Shown here one piece after another: positions 11,481 through 23,829 of a stretch of DNA of 64,000 nt. The notes beneath the pieces were generated by a model. That model ran no database searches, was not told where the DNA came from, and saw only the letters and a program-made list of their open reading frames with translations. Each line of letters begins with the position of its first letter. Position 1 is the stretch's first letter. Position numbers and translations under genes: made by a program. Source of the DNA: Laccaria trichodermophora (taxonomy: Eukaryota > Basidiomycota > Agaricomycetes > Agaricales > Hydnangiaceae); contig JACTVC010000029.1 of NCBI GenBank assembly GCA_018417955.1, forward strand, positions 372,001-436,000, read 5' to 3'.

Positions 11481-12457
11481 GATGTCTGCTAACCATCCAA
11501 AGCTTGCAGCGCGTAGTGCTCGGCAAGAGGCACATCTCGCACTTTGACGGCCCCATTTTCGATCTTGGATGGGAACACAATCATGGGCTCGCTGACGTGT
11601 GCTGTGTGGGCGGTTAAACAACCTAAATTTGGGTTTGATGCCCTCTCATACCACCACCGGTCGTCATCGACGAGGTGACAACGACTCGTCTCGTCTCGCC
11701 AACGTGCACAGCAAGTCGTCCGTTTTTATTGGGCAATCCCTATATCTCAACGCATACCCCCATCAACCCACTACTTGGAAGCAGAACGACCCCACCAACC
11801 AAATGCGACATCCGCTCGCCGCCATTGACCGCTACAAGTGTATGAGGTGGCTGGGATTCACACTGCCCTTTTGAGCCGTGGAATGAAAAGCTGCATCCTC
11901 GGAGAGGGAAACAGGGGCTGTACGCTGGCATATTGGTCATCGTCGTTGGCATTGATGAGGGACAAGTTGGTGCTGGTGAGTTTAGTACAGCTTGATACCT
12001 GGCAGAGCGGTGCTTACAATGCTCTGATTCATTTCTACAACCCGTCGGAACGTTTGTATCTGTGATGGGTAGGGAGGTGGTGGGAAGGAGGAAGAGTGGG
12101 GGTGGGAGTGAGGATGTTTTTGTACGCGATAGGTCGAGCACGAGTGGAGGTGATGGCCGCCATGGCTCTCGATTTGCTCTCTGTAATCGTCACTTGGTCG
12201 GTATCCACTCGTTGACAGGGAAAACCTCTTCTGGTCATACCTCGCCGTGACGTATGCCATTTTCGGCTCCCGTTGTCGTACCACCGATAACTTGTATCTA
12301 TTGTGTTCCGTTGGTTTCCACTGTTTCTTACAAAATAACGAGATCCTTGACCCCCCTCCATGTTAAATGCTTTGTCACGTTGGATCAACAAAAAAAGACG
12401 AATTCTAAGAAAGAGTTCAGGTCAGAAATAGAGTTGCAATGGATGTAGTCACTTTTA
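11481..12457. other. remainder of array unit 1, no intact gene
   Basis: This segment is shared with the same position of the other units (near 19680-20750 and 24500-25100). Conserved scraps include GLYAGILVIVV near 11925 and ARSARQEAHLA near 11515, in frames broken by stops. I cannot assign them, and cannot say whether they belong to the oxoprolinase relic or to another lost gene. Confidence 0.4.
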
Positions 12458-14279
12458 TCAACGACTAGAAAAAATAGAGCAGCGAATCAGCAAGATTGAA
12501 CAGCTCGAGCGATGATGGTGAAGCAGAAGACGTGACACTTACAAGCCACTTTTCCAGAAGAGTTCGTCGCCAGGTAGCATGCTAAAGCAGATGACATCAG
12601 CAGAGCAGAGGGAATAAGTCAAGAAAGACGGATTAATACAATAGAGATCGGGACTGCTGCTAAACGTCTCTTTCCTGGAAATACCATCTGTGTAGAAAGT
12701 CTCCCCCCGTTCTGTTGAGTGCCATTTGGAATCTGTCACCCCATCGTCTAGGGGTGACCGGTGACCTTTTAGTGCAACTTGGAACAGATACCATTGTCAC
12801 TCACCCGAATTTTCCGCTGCTTTGAGTTTCTTTTTGAAGGTTGAAGGCTATGCTTCTGTCATGTCAATCCAGGTAAGGTGCCATTCAATGACTCACCACT
12901 TTCGACTGTGCTTTAAGTCTGCGTATCGTGGATAGGGCTTCATTTATCTCGCGTTCGTGTGTCTCTTGCGCCTCTTCCCATTCTTCTTGCGCCTCTTCCA
13001 ATTCTTCTCTCACCTCAGCAAGTTCACGCACGTGTGTTTTCTTTGCTTTTTCAAGCTCAAGCGCGTGTGTTTGGATTAATTCTTCAAGGTCATCGCCGTG
13101 TTTTCGCTTTACTTCTTTAAGCTTACGTGCGTGTCTTCGCTTTACTTCTTCAAGTTCACGCGTGTGTGTTAGGTTTGTTTCTTTCAATTCTTTCTTGATC
13201 TGTGCCAATGCTTCCTTCAGCTCTGGCATCTGGATGTCGTCCGTATCCTCGCTCTCCGAGTCAGCAGAACCTACATAAAGTCTCCGTTATGACCCAGTTC
13301 TGTGGTTTCATTGAGACTTACCATTTTGCGTTCCTCGTTCATATGTAATTGCGATAGGCTGGTCTTCTAGAATTCCTGGGAATGTATCAGAGAGGAGGGT
13401 GATCGCATCACTGTCATTCATGGCAGACTCGCTGGCCTCATCCTCGAATAGCTGAACATTGTGGCCTGATAGATCTTCAGATATCATAATGTGATTTTTC
13501 AAGGAAGACACAGTGTGGGGCGGGGGCACAAAAAGAACGTTCACGCGACCCAAAGAAGGACTGTTTTCGTCGAAAGATGTTTTTGAGACAACGTCACCGT
13601 CGTCGTCGTAAACGCGATAGTACACTGGGAATCGTGAGGCTATTTTCTGGACAACACATAGTAGAGCCGCACCGTAAAGTTGTTCATAATCGCGTTCAAT
13701 TAGCTCTCGTGGTTGTACAGGGCTCGTTATCTGTGATCTCCTCTCCGCGGCGCGTTTGTCAACAACAAGAGCCATTGGATCTAGATCCGATATGCCTGGA
13801 CCAGTAGTCCCGTGAAGCGAGAGTCGGATCGAATCGTCCAAAGCTGTCATTTCCGAGAGAGACTGAAATAAGGTGCAGTTTTGTAGTGCCAAGCCCTCAA
13901 TCTTGCAGAGATGCCTCATTAAAGAGGCGGTGGTATGAGGTGGTCTCACTGAGGAGGACGCGATCCGGCTGATGAAGCGGTCGTCCGAGTATATGGGGGT
14001 GTTTGATTCGAGTGGACCATCTTTGGTGTATAACCGATAGTATACTGGGTGGGTCCTATCATTGCCAATTATGATCAAAGGAAAGAGGAAGGCGCACTGT
14101 AACGACCTCCGGATTTCATTTCAAGTGTCTATTTTGATCATCAGGTCATACCACTGCAATAAACGCGAGTAGCGGTGGACACTCACTGGCTTTGTATCAC
14201 CCCTCCCATCTTCGGAGAAAGATTTCTTGAAGGAATTTCCGTTGCCCCCGTCCATTTGTCTTGTCTCGTCGGTGGGCAT
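12458..14279 (-). CDS. array gene 2: longest coiled-coil paralogue, about 458-473 aa
   Basis: Same architecture as array gene 1. Exons: 14187-14279 (MPTDETRQMDGGNG), 14104-14128, 13673-14044 (module A), 13322-13624 (module B), 12897-13270 (coiled coil), a 43-nt exon near 12800-12850, a block 12543-12747, and a 7-nt last exon at 12458-12464. The coil exon is 374 bp against 215 in gene 1, a difference of exactly 53 codons, made by extra units of the type THxRELxEVKR and RHARKLKEVKR. In the 12543-12747 block the acceptor that gene 1 uses has lost its AG, yet the sequence stays open, so the last intron may be retained as coding (473 aa). I see no stop or frameshift. Function unknown. Confidence 0.65.
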
Positions 14280-14880
14280 CGAGGGCGCTGATGGTGGGTA
14301 AGATCAGTCACGACGGTTGGAGTTGGGATCAAAGGAAAACAGATGATAAATCGGCGATTAGGTGCCACCAGACATCAGCCTGCCATGAAGGCCGCAGGGG
14401 TGCAGGATCGTGCACCCTCCGAGCACCTTTCATCAAATTTTAATGTTCAGCGATGAGAACATTGGGTTGCTCCTGCAGGCTACAGTCGCTCTGGCCAAGA
14501 TTCCAACAAAATTCGTTGTCCAAAACCGATAAGTCGAAATTTCTCGCTTGAGTACTTTCTCTGCACGCACTTGGAGATAATCTCAAGGTGCTAGGTGGAA
14601 TAGCACTTTCTTCGATTTTGTGGTAGTTGGCAGACCGTGGCACGCGAAGTTTGTGTGAGGAACAAGCGGAGTTTCAAGGTCTAAATTTTGCTTCACAGCT
14701 GACCATCCTACGATTTTACAGGACCTTGGTCATGGTACAATCGCGGCGACAAAGACATAACAGGATCATATCGCCTCCATCGGGCTCCGCCCAATGCCCA
14801 TCAACCAAGCGAGGCCTAACGATTACGGGAAAGAATATTTGAAGTACGAAGACGATGCAATTCCGCCTCCTCTTGATACT
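14280..14880. other. intergenic spacer of unit 2
   Basis: This is the divergent spacer between array gene 2 and oxoprolinase relic 2. A ~90-bp stretch around 14375-14455 (GCCGCAGGGGTGCAGGATCG) is almost identical to the one at about 23260-23345 in unit 4, so units 2 and 4 share a more recent ancestor than the others here. No gene is seen. Confidence 0.5.
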
Positions 14881-15640
14881 TCTCTTGTGCCACGTGGCGC
14901 TACTAACTTCAGCGCCCTTATTCGCCGTCGCATTGGAGATCGTAGCGGAAGAGGAAATAGGCAAGTCTTTTCCACACTATGATCACCCTACAATTACTTA
15001 GCAGCACCAGATGACGTCCACCTAAACACTACCGTCGCCAACAACGCTCTCCTCAAACGCAAGGGACACAAACGCACTCTTCCAAGTATCAAGGGATGCA
15101 AAGCCCTCCTGCTCATAGGGAACCAATTCCGGCCCAAGATTATGATATTCGAGCTCAACATCCGTCGTCCCCCGCTTTTTAATTCGACGGTCACCAAGAT
15201 GGATGTGGGGTGTACCTCTATTTCTAAAGCAGAGGAACACGTGGTTCAGCTTGATGATAAGGGGAGAGTGGTGACGGGGTACTGTGGAAAGGGATGAGAT
15301 GGTGTTGCGGATGCGGGAGGGTGTGGGGGGATTGTAAGAGGGATGTCTGGGGACGCTGTGAGGATTCTCAAGACGCCAGGTTCGTATCCGTCAATACTTC
15401 TATTCTCGTGAAAATTCTGATAATAGCGACAGGCACATCGAAACCGTCAAAAGAGACTTAAGAAACTCTACGCAAAAGGCTACCGCTGCCCCGCCATCGT
15501 CCTTGTAGGCTCCCACACCTGCCCAGAGCACAAATCGCCATCGGGAACCTACCCCGCTCGGGTTCACTCACGTATTGTCCCCGTTATCAAACTGGTTCCG
15601 TGTGGTGTGCTCTGAACAGCCGCTTCACATGACGTCCAAC
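14880..15640 (+). pseudogene. 5-oxoprolinase N-terminal fragment, relic 2
   Basis: At 15010-15130 the string of words typical of the enzyme (TTVANNALL, RKGHKR, then GNQ.RPK) is recognisable across two frames, and GDAVRILKTPGSYP follows near 15350. The preceding piece near 14930 matches the RRxLEIVAxEEIG stretch upstream of an intron. Frameshifts at several points and missing segments rule out a working product. It sits head to head with array gene 2. Confidence 0.55.
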
Positions 15641-16197
15641 AACCACAGAACGTTGCACCAGCTCCAACATCCACATCGATGGCCCCATCATCTTCAGGAC
15701 GACGATACGTCCTAGGAGCGCCTACTCTGCTTGTCGATGTGGATGCTGATCAATCACCGCACTAAGTAGCTCCCAGCGTGTAGTGCACGGCAAGAAGCGG
15801 CAGGACTTGAGAAGGGTCCAAACGGTTGACCTGCGCTTCAATGTGTTGGTGGGGGACTTCTCTGGTGCCAGGCATTAGTAATCTCGATGTCTCAGGTGGG
15901 TTATTAGAGTGTGCACTGCGGTGAGCTCCGAACGATGGAATAGTCTTGGCCTTGCAGTTAGACGTGATATGAGGTGAGACCGTGAGACTCGGAGTCGTTT
16001 AGTCTTGCGCTAAAGTCAGCGTCACTCGGCGAGATAGGGATAGGGCAATGGATTGTGGTAGTTTAGACTAGCGCAAGACTAAAGGAATAATGACTAATCA
16101 CCCAGCGTATATATAGGCGTTGAGTAAGAAAAGAAAAGCGAATAAGAAGAAAGGGACAGATCCAAAGGTGACGAATTAAGTGAATCCTGATGTCCTG
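15641..16197. other. unit 2/unit 3 junction, contains an 86-bp inverted repeat
   Basis: This is degenerate unit sequence without an intact gene. At 15998-16083 a perfect 15-bp inverted repeat (TTTAGTCTTGCGCTA) bounds an 86-bp sequence, which may be a very small MITE. I cannot find a convincing target duplication. Confidence 0.45.
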
Positions 16198-17670
16198 GAA
16201 ATACCATCTGTGTAGAAAATGTCCCCCATTTGGCATCTGGCATCTCATCAACTAGGGGGTGACCTTTTAGAACAACTTGGAACAGATACCATTGTCGCTC
16301 ACCCAATGTAACTGTTGCTCATCAACTAGGGGGTGACCGTTTAGAACAACTTGGAACAGATACTATTGTCACTCACCCAACGTAATTGTTGCTCTGACAA
16401 GTGTGAAGGCTATATTTCTGTCATGTCAATCCAGGTAAGGTGACATTCAATGACGGCGACTTACTACTTTCCACTGCTCTTGACGGGCTTGATTTATCTC
16501 GCGCTCGCGTGTCTCTTTCGCCATGTTCCATCTCCTCACCTCATCGAGCTCACGCACACGTGCTTGGTTTGCTGCTTCAATTGCTTTCCTGTTTTGTGCC
16601 AATGCCTCCCTCACCTCTCGTGCCCGGATCTCGTTCAGATCCTCGTTGTCAGCTGAACCTAATTAAAATATCAATTATGACCGAGTCCCGGGGTTCCATT
16701 AATCCTCACCATTTGTAGTTCCCGATTCATATGTAATTGCTATGGGTCGGTCTTCTGTAAATCCTGGGAACGTATCAGAGAGGATGGCGAGCGCATCACT
16801 GTCATTCATGGCAGACTCGCTGTCCTCATCCTCAAATAGCAGAACATTGTGGCCCGATACATCTTCGGATTTGATAATGCAATTCTTCAAGGAAGACGCA
16901 GTGTAAGGCGGGGGCACAGAAAGAGTGTTGACACGGCCCAAAAAGGGATTGTTCTCGTCGAAAGACGTTTTTGAAACAATCTTACTGTCATCGTCGTAAA
17001 CGCGATAGTACACTGAAAACTCGTGAGTCCGATTTTTCCGTAACGCATGATAGAGCTGCACCGTAACGTTGTTCATAATCCCGTTGGAATAATTCTTGCG
17101 ATTCCACTGCGCTCGTCACCTGTGATCTCCTCTCTGCTGTGCGTTCATTGACAACCAGTGCCATTGGATCTAGATCCGATGCGCCTGGCCCAGTAGTCCC
17201 CCGAAGTGAAATGTGGATCGAATCGTTCAAAGGTGCCGTTTCTGAGAGAGATTGAAACAAGATGCAGTTTTGTAGTGCTAAGTCCTCAATCCTGCAAAGA
17301 TACCTCATCAAAGAGGCGGCGGTATGAGGGGGTCTCACTGATGAGGACGCGATCCGGCTGATAAAGTTGTCGTTGGAGTAGATGGGGCCATTTGACTCAA
17401 GTGGACCATCTTTGGTGTATAACCGATAGTATACTAGGTGAGTGGGTCCTATCAATGTCAATTATAATCAAAGGACAGAGAAAGGCGCACTGTAACGCGC
17501 TCCGGGTTGCATTCCAAGTGTCTATTTTGATCATCAGGACACAACACTGCGATAAATGAGTAGCGGTGGGCACTCACTGGCTTTGTTCTACCCCTCCCAT
17601 CTTCGGAGAAAAATTTCTTGGAGGGATTTCCGTCGCCGCCGTCCATCGGTCTTGTTTCATCAGTGGGCAT
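16198..17670 (-). pseudogene. array gene 3, 3'-truncated paralogue
   Basis: Exons 17578-17670, 17497-17521, 17062-17433, 16710-17012 and 16465-16658 are intact and in frame, giving the N-terminus, both YYR modules and a short coil (RVRELDEV, RERREINQ-like). The next small exon is 33 nt instead of 43, which breaks the frame. The following exon lacks the HSIKPG segment, and the final two exons (LPGDELFWKTG) are absent. A 76-bp stretch around 16247-16394 is tandemly duplicated (two copies of CATCAACTAGGGGGTGACC...CACCCAA). It could still make a truncated protein of about 330 residues, so pseudogene status is an inference from the lost C-terminus. Confidence 0.6.
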
Positions 17671-18142
17671 CGGGGGCGCTGGTGGTGGGTAAGATCAGAC
17701 AGTTAGAGTTCGGAACAACGGATAACAGATGGATTGCGATAAGAAACTGACGATTAGGCGATTAGGCGCTTGCAGACACCTGTCAGCAGCCTGCCATGCG
17801 TGCGTGGGTTGGTGCAAGTGCAGAATCGTGCACCCTCCTTGCAATTATTACCTTTTAGCTGTGAGACACGTTGGGTTGCTCTCTGTCTGCCATGCCACGC
17901 CAGTCTAGAGACAGTGTATAGTCGCTCATCCTATGCATTTGTGTGAGAAACAAGCGCACATTCACCAGACGTGACGACGAGCTGAGAGTCGGAGTTCTAA
18001 AGCCCTTCTGCTTCACACTGGCCATCATACGATTTTACAGGTCCTTACGTAACTCCTTGGCCATGGTATAATCGCGCCGACAAAGACACAGCGAGATCAC
18101 GTCGTCATCACCGCCCTCCGTTGACGATGACCGGAATGAGTA
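17671..18142. other. intergenic spacer of unit 3
   Basis: Divergent spacer between array gene 3 and oxoprolinase relic 3, ending at a TA that received the first of two MITEs. No gene is recognised. Confidence 0.4.
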
Positions 18143-18475
18143 CTATCGTTACCCCCTCCTTCGGTTGGACCTAACGTTCGGTTCCCGCCGCAAATCTGTC
18201 CCGATTTCTCTAGTTTTTTGCAAGAACACTCTAGCTATGCCTATTTACATGGTCCATAGTTTTTTTCCCGCAGAAAACGATGCAGAAGTGAGGTTAGAGA
18301 TATGGATGATGTCACGCTCTGCCGGTCGGACTGTGAATCCTTTACAGGCGCACATACGTCGGAGCCTGAATCTCCAGCCAAATCCCATCAAGTTTGATGG
18401 CATTTCTGTTCGGTTTGATGGGATCATCTGTGACAACCGAACGTTAGGTCCAACCGAAGGAGGGGGTAACGATAG
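18143..18475. mobile_element. MITE with 41-bp perfect terminal inverted repeats, TA target duplication
   Basis: The ends are perfect reverse complements for about 41 bp (CTATCGTTACCCCCTCCTTC... on the left). TA flanks both sides (18141-18142 and 18476-18477). The interior has no coding potential. The size, 333 bp, and the TA duplication fit a Tc1/mariner or pogo-type non-autonomous element. Confidence 0.8.
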
Positions 18476-18488
18476 TATCTTGATATTA

Positions 18489-18899
18489 CTGTACTGATAC
18501 GACCATGCCTTCGCATCACGCATCACAGAGGTCTCTGAAGGAAGCAAAGTGAGCGTGATGTCACGCATCACTCCAGCTTTTGAAGCCATTCCTGGCGTTT
18601 GAAAATATTCATTTTTTCTAATTTTTCTGGTGCCTGCGGCACCTTAGCCATGTAAACAGTACTCAGCATATTTCATCTACTTCTAACAAGAATTGTCCCA
18701 CCATCTAAGATTTTTCTGCATGTACAACATTGTTTTAAATTTCAAATCGACGATGGCCCCTGTTCAGACGAAGAGCTCATACTCTTCGTCACACATCACA
18801 TGATTCCGATGTGAATCACATCGGATATTGAAGTCATGAAGAGATGGTCAAAACGTGTCACACCCAAAAGGGCCAGAAGAGATGGTCGTATTAGTACAG
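18489..18899. mobile_element. second TA-flanked MITE, adjacent to the first
   Basis: Termini CTGTACT(G/A)ATACGACCAT are inverted repeats with one mismatch. TA flanks both sides (18487-18488 and 18900-18901). Only 11 bp of ordinary unit sequence separates it from the previous MITE. The interior (411 bp) is non-coding. Removing both elements restores continuity with the equivalent stretches in units 2 and 4 (GACGAAGACGATGCAATTCC). Confidence 0.8.
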
Positions 18900-18919
18900 T
18901 AATGACGAAGACGATGCAA

Positions 18920-19680
18920 TTCCGCCTCCTCTTGATACTTCTGGTGCTACTAATTTCAGCGCCCTAACTCGCCGTCGCGTATTGGAGATCTAGCGGGAGA
19001 GAAAATAGGCTTGTCTCTTCCAAACCACGATCGCTCTACAATTACTTATCAGCACCAGATCACATCCGCCTATCCACTACCGTCGCCACTAGCGCTCTCC
19101 TCCAACGCAGGGGACACAAACACGCTCTTTTCATCAGCAAGGGATTTAAAGGCCTCCTGCTCATAGGGAACCAATCCCGTCCCAAACTGAACATCCGTCG
19201 TCCCCCGCCTTTGTGTTCAACGGTTACGTAGGTAGATGAACGAGTGACGTTGGTGGGATAGACTTTTTATCCTCAAGCGGAGGAACACGCGATTCAGTTT
19301 GATGATGACGGGAGAGTGGTGAGGGGGTATTGTGGAATGGGATGCGACGGTGTTGCGGATGGGGAAGGCCTGGGAGGATTGTGGAGGGAGGCTGCGAATT
19401 CTTTTAACGCCAAGTTCGTATTCTTCAATTCTTTTATTCTCATCATGATTTCTCATAATATCAACAGGACTCGAAGCCGTCGAAATAGACATAAAGAAGA
19501 AGGCTACCGCTCCCTCAACGTGCATTCCTACACCTACCCAGAGCACGAACGCGCCATCGGCAACCTAGCCCGCTCTCTCGGGTTCACCCACGTATCAGAA
19601 TCGGCACAGCTCCTCCCCATCATCAAGATGCTTCCCCGTAGTGTGTCCTGAACAGCCGACGCGTACCTCACATGACATCC
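18920..19680 (+). pseudogene. 5-oxoprolinase N-terminal fragment, relic 3
   Basis: The best-preserved stretch is 19490-19670, reading GYRSLNVHSYTYPEHERAIG, NLARSLGFTHVSES, AQLLPIIKMLPRSVS and then, after a TGA, TADAYLT. This is the conserved 5-oxoprolinase N-domain core. Upstream pieces (RVLEI near 18985, then the NALL/KGHKH region near 19085) lie in different frames. The Ser codon expected before TADAYLT is now a stop. Only the N-terminal part of the gene is present. Confidence 0.65.
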
Positions 19681-21466
19681 AACAGCCACTTCGATGGCCT
19701 CATAATCTTCAGGAGGACGGACGATACGGCCTAGGACCGCCTTGTCTCCACAGCGCTGCTTGTCGATGTCGATTCCGATGATGCTCATCATCCAAGGCTC
19801 GCAGCGCGTAGTGCACGGCAAGAGCCACATCTTGCACATTGACGGCCCCATCGTCGATCCTCATGGGAACACAACGCTGGGTTTGCTGATGAGCGCCGTG
19901 CGGATGGTTTGGGCCCTAGATTTGGGTTTGATGCCTTCTCATACCGTCCCCAGTCATCATCGACGAGGTGACGACGATTTGTCGCAACCGACGGCGGCGA
20001 GCGGATGTTGCATTTGATTGGTGGGGTCGTCTCTCTTTCAAGCAATGGGTTGATTGAGGTGGGGTTGTGATGGCAGTGGTATGCAGAATTCTGGATGGAG
20101 AGATGGGGGATAGATAGCCCAACGAGGACGGACCACTTGCGGTGTACGTTGGCGAAACGAGGAGAGTGTACGACACCGACCCTCGAAACCCTGAATTTAT
20201 GCTCTTGGTTCAGCCGTATGGTTCTGGTGCATGCGCACAGACCACCTCATGACCTTGCTAGCCGTGGGGGGCAGCTGCATCGTCGGAGAGGGGATGTAAG
20301 GCACGCAGGGGTTGTACGCAGGCATTTTGGTTGTCGTAGTTGCCCATGGTGGGGATGTAATTGGTGGTGGTGAGTTCTTCTGCTCAATACATCGAGCAGC
20401 GCTTACAATGCTCTGATACGGTTTTAGAACCCATCAGAACGTTTGTGTTCGTGTTTGGATGTGTGGGACCATGAAAAGGTGGTGGTTTTGGTGGAGGGGT
20501 GGGGGTGAGGAAAATATCCTCCGCTCTTGGAGGGTGGTTATGTTGTCTGGTGAGGCGTTGTACGGTGGAGATGATAGCCGCCATGGCTCTTGATTCGTTC
20601 TTCGTCATCGTCATTTGGTTGATTCCCACTCGTCGAGAGAGAAAAACTCTTCTGGTTCTCTCTCGCCATGGCGTCTGCAATTTTGGGCTCCCATTGTCGT
20701 ATTAACGATCACTCGTATTTATTGTGTTCCGTTTTTCTTATTCAACTTCCAAAGTAAAAAGACCCCTTGACGTACTTCCTACGCGGGTCACGCCTAGTCT
20801 GAGTCGGCCTGAAGCTTGGAGTAGTGACACTCCGAATAACTACAAGGCCATGACATTCCTTCATCATCGAATGGTTCGAGGCTGCAATCATCCTTCATCC
20901 CTTCATGGTGACCCACAGGAGCGTGTAGAGTCATGGCCTTGCACTATCGGTTCGTCGAATCAAAGGAGGGGGAACTATCCGTCGATTTCAATCTTGGATG
21001 GAATACATCATCCTTGTTTCTTTTCAACAAAAACCATATGACTGCTTTGACAACAGCTGCTCGACAACCCGTCGATTCGTCTCCGGCAACGCCTGACAGC
21101 TTTGCGATATTCCCGCTACGTGTTTTAAGACTCGTTGACTCGATGACGCCACCTTCCTCAAGGCTGCAGAACACCAGATTGGGGGAGACAGAAACTTAAG
21201 ATAAATGGCCAAGGTTCGCAGTATTGACCAGTTTTCACATTTCAGAAAAAAAAAACGGGTGGCGAGCATTCACTTTCAGGATCGCGTAACTGGCTCAACT
21301 TTCACAGACCAGCAGTTGCACGGTTGTCGAAATCCTCTGCAGTAAAAAAACGAAAAACTAATGTTGCTTCATGATATTGGGTCGCGTTGGATCAACAAAA
21401 TTTGACATGATCTAAGAAAGAGTTCGGGTCAGAGGTAAAGTTGCAGGATGCATGTAATCACCAGCA
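19681..21466. other. remainder of unit 3 and 3' flank of array gene 4
   Basis: Degenerate unit sequence on the plus strand contains scraps shared among units (DGPIVDPHGNTTLGLLMSAV near 19850, VLLVQPYGSGACAQTT-like near 20210, GLYAGILVVVVAHGG near 20310, MIAAMALDSFFVIVIW near 20575), with stops and frame changes between them. They could be one lost gene, possibly membrane-associated, but I cannot identify it. From about 21055 comes the unit-boundary sequence, then the 3' flank of array gene 4. Confidence 0.4.
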
Positions 21467-23163
21467 TCAACAACTAGAATAGTAGAAAAAATGGAATGGG
21501 AGATCAGATCGAAAGTACAAGCGATGGTAATGAAGGAGAAGACAGGATACTGACAAGCCAGTTTTCCAGAAGAGTTTTTTGCCAGGTAGCATGAGATCCG
21601 TTCTATAGTGGACGACTTTAGCAGAAGGAATAACTCAATAAAGATCAATAAATACCGCATATATTGAAGGAGGCACGCCACTTCTCCTTCCTGGAAACAC
21701 CATCTGTGTAAAGAATCTCCCCCAGGGTTATTGAGTGCCATGCATCATCTTTGGTACCATCATCTGGGGGGTGACCTTTTAGAACAACTTGGAACAGTTA
21801 CCATTATCGCTCACAATTATTTTGAGTTGCTTTGAGTTTCATTGTGAAGGTTGAAAGCTATATTTCTGTCAATTCAATCCAGGTAAGGTGCCATCCAATG
21901 ACTTACTTTCAACTGCGCTGGACGTCTCGGGGATAGGACTTCATTTATCTCGCGCACATGTGTCTCTTTCACCTTTTCCAGTCTCTCTCTCACCTCAACA
22001 AGCTCGTGCGCGTGGGTTCGGCTTGCTCTTTCAAGCTCGCGTGTGTGTGTTAGGTTTGCTTCTTTAAATTCTTTCTTGATCTGTGCCAATGCTTTTCTCA
22101 GCTTCATATCTGGATCTCGTTCGGATCGTCATTGTCAGCGGGACCTAATCAAAATCTCCATTGTGACCAAGTCCAGGGTTTCATGATTGAGACTGACCAT
22201 TTTGTGTTCCCCGTTCATAAGTAATTGCGAAAGGGTGGTCTTCTATAAATCCTGGGAATGTATCAGAGAGGAGGGTGATCACAGCACTGTCATTCATGGC
22301 AGAGTCACTGGCCTCATCCTCAAATAGCTGAACATTGTGGGCCTGGCCCGATAGATCTTCAGAAATGATAATGTGATTTTTCAAGGAAGATACGGTGTGA
22401 GGCGGGGGCACAAAAAGAGCATTCACGCGACCCAAAGAAGGATTATTTTCGTCGAAAGATGTTTTTGAGACAACGTCACCGTCGTCGTCGTAAAGGCGAT
22501 AGTACACTGGGAAGTCGTGAGGCTAATTTTTGGATAACACGTAGTAGAGCCGCACCGTAAAGTCGTTCATAATCGCGTTCAATTAGCTCTCGTGGTTGTA
22601 CAGGGCTCGTCACCTGTGATCTCCTCTCCGCGGCACGTTCGTCAACAACAAGGGCCATTGGATCTAGGTCCGATATGCCTGGCCCAGTAGTCCCCTGAAG
22701 CGAGAGGCGGATCGAATCGTCCAAAGCTGTCATTTCCGAGAGAGATTGAAATAAGGTGCAGTTTTGTAGTGCTAAGCACTCAATCTTGCAGAGATGCCTC
22801 ATCAAAGAGGCGGCGGTATGAGGTGGTCTCACTGATGAGGACGCAATCCGGCTGATGAAGCGGTCGTTCGAGTATATGGGGCTGTTTGATTCGAGTGGAC
22901 CATTTTTGGAGTATAACCGATAGTATACTGGGTAGGGGGTCCTATCAATGCCAATTATGATCAAAGGAAAGAGGAAGGCGCACTGTAACGCCCCCCAGAT
23001 TTCATTCCAAGTGTCTACTTTGATCTTCAGGACACAACACTGCGATAAATGAGTAGCGGTGGACACTCACTGGCTTTGTATCACCCCTCCCATCTTCGGA
23101 GAAAGATTTCTTGAAAGAGTTTCCATCGCCGCCGTCCATTGGCCTTGTTTCATCAGTGGGCAT
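21467..23163 (-). pseudogene. array gene 4, frameshifted in the coiled-coil exon
   Basis: Exons 23071-23163, 22990-23014, 22556-22927 and 22198-22506 are intact, giving the N-terminus and both modules. Module B carries a 2-codon insertion (GQAHNVQLFEDE). The coil exon, starting at 22144, is one nucleotide short relative to its paralogues and reads into TGA about 14 codons in. The downstream coil frame (THTRELERASRTHAHELVEV) and the C-terminal module (TLGEILYTDGVSRKE, then the last exons to a stop at 21467) still exist in shifted frame. One base therefore separates it from a full gene, so either very recent loss or a sequencing error is possible. Confidence 0.6.
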
Positions 23164-23820
23164 CGGTGGCGCTGGTGGTGGGTAAGAAGAGTTCAGAACA
23201 AAGGAAAACAGATGGATTGTCATGCGAAATCGGCGATTAGGTGCTTACCGTGACAGACATCAGCCTGCCATCAAGGCCGCAGGGGTGCAGGATCGTGCAC
23301 CCTCCAAGCACCTTTCATCAAATTTTAATTTTCAGTAGTGAGAACATTGGGTTGCTTCTGTGTCTGCAACAGTTCTGCAACGCAATGCCAGTCTAGAGAC
23401 AGTGTTGAGACAGTGTATTGCTCTTTCCAAGATTCGTTGTCAAAAAACGATAAGTCGAATTCAATTGGATCTTTCAAGTTTTCACTGAGCGCACTTTCAA
23501 AAGGTTCAGGTGGAATCCCACTTTCCTTTTCGATTTTGCTCATCCTATGGTGGGCATTCGGACATGCGTTTGTGTGAGAAACAAGCGCATATTCACCCAA
23601 ACGTAACCTCAGAGTCGGAGTTCTAAAGTCCTTATGCCATCCTAGGTCCTTGGTCATTGTAAGTAATTGCGCCGACGAAGTCACGAAGACACAACAAGAT
23701 CACGTCGTCATCAGGGCTCTCCGTTGGTCTAACAAGACCAAGCAAGGCCTAACGCTCACCGGAATCAGTCCCCGACAGTGACGAAGACGATCCAACTCCG
23801 CCTCCTCGAGCTTGATACTT
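23164..23820. other. intergenic spacer of unit 4
   Basis: Divergent spacer between array gene 4 and oxoprolinase relic 4, with the near-identical segment shared with unit 2. No gene is recognised. Confidence 0.4.
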
Positions 23821-23829
23821 CTCTTGTGC

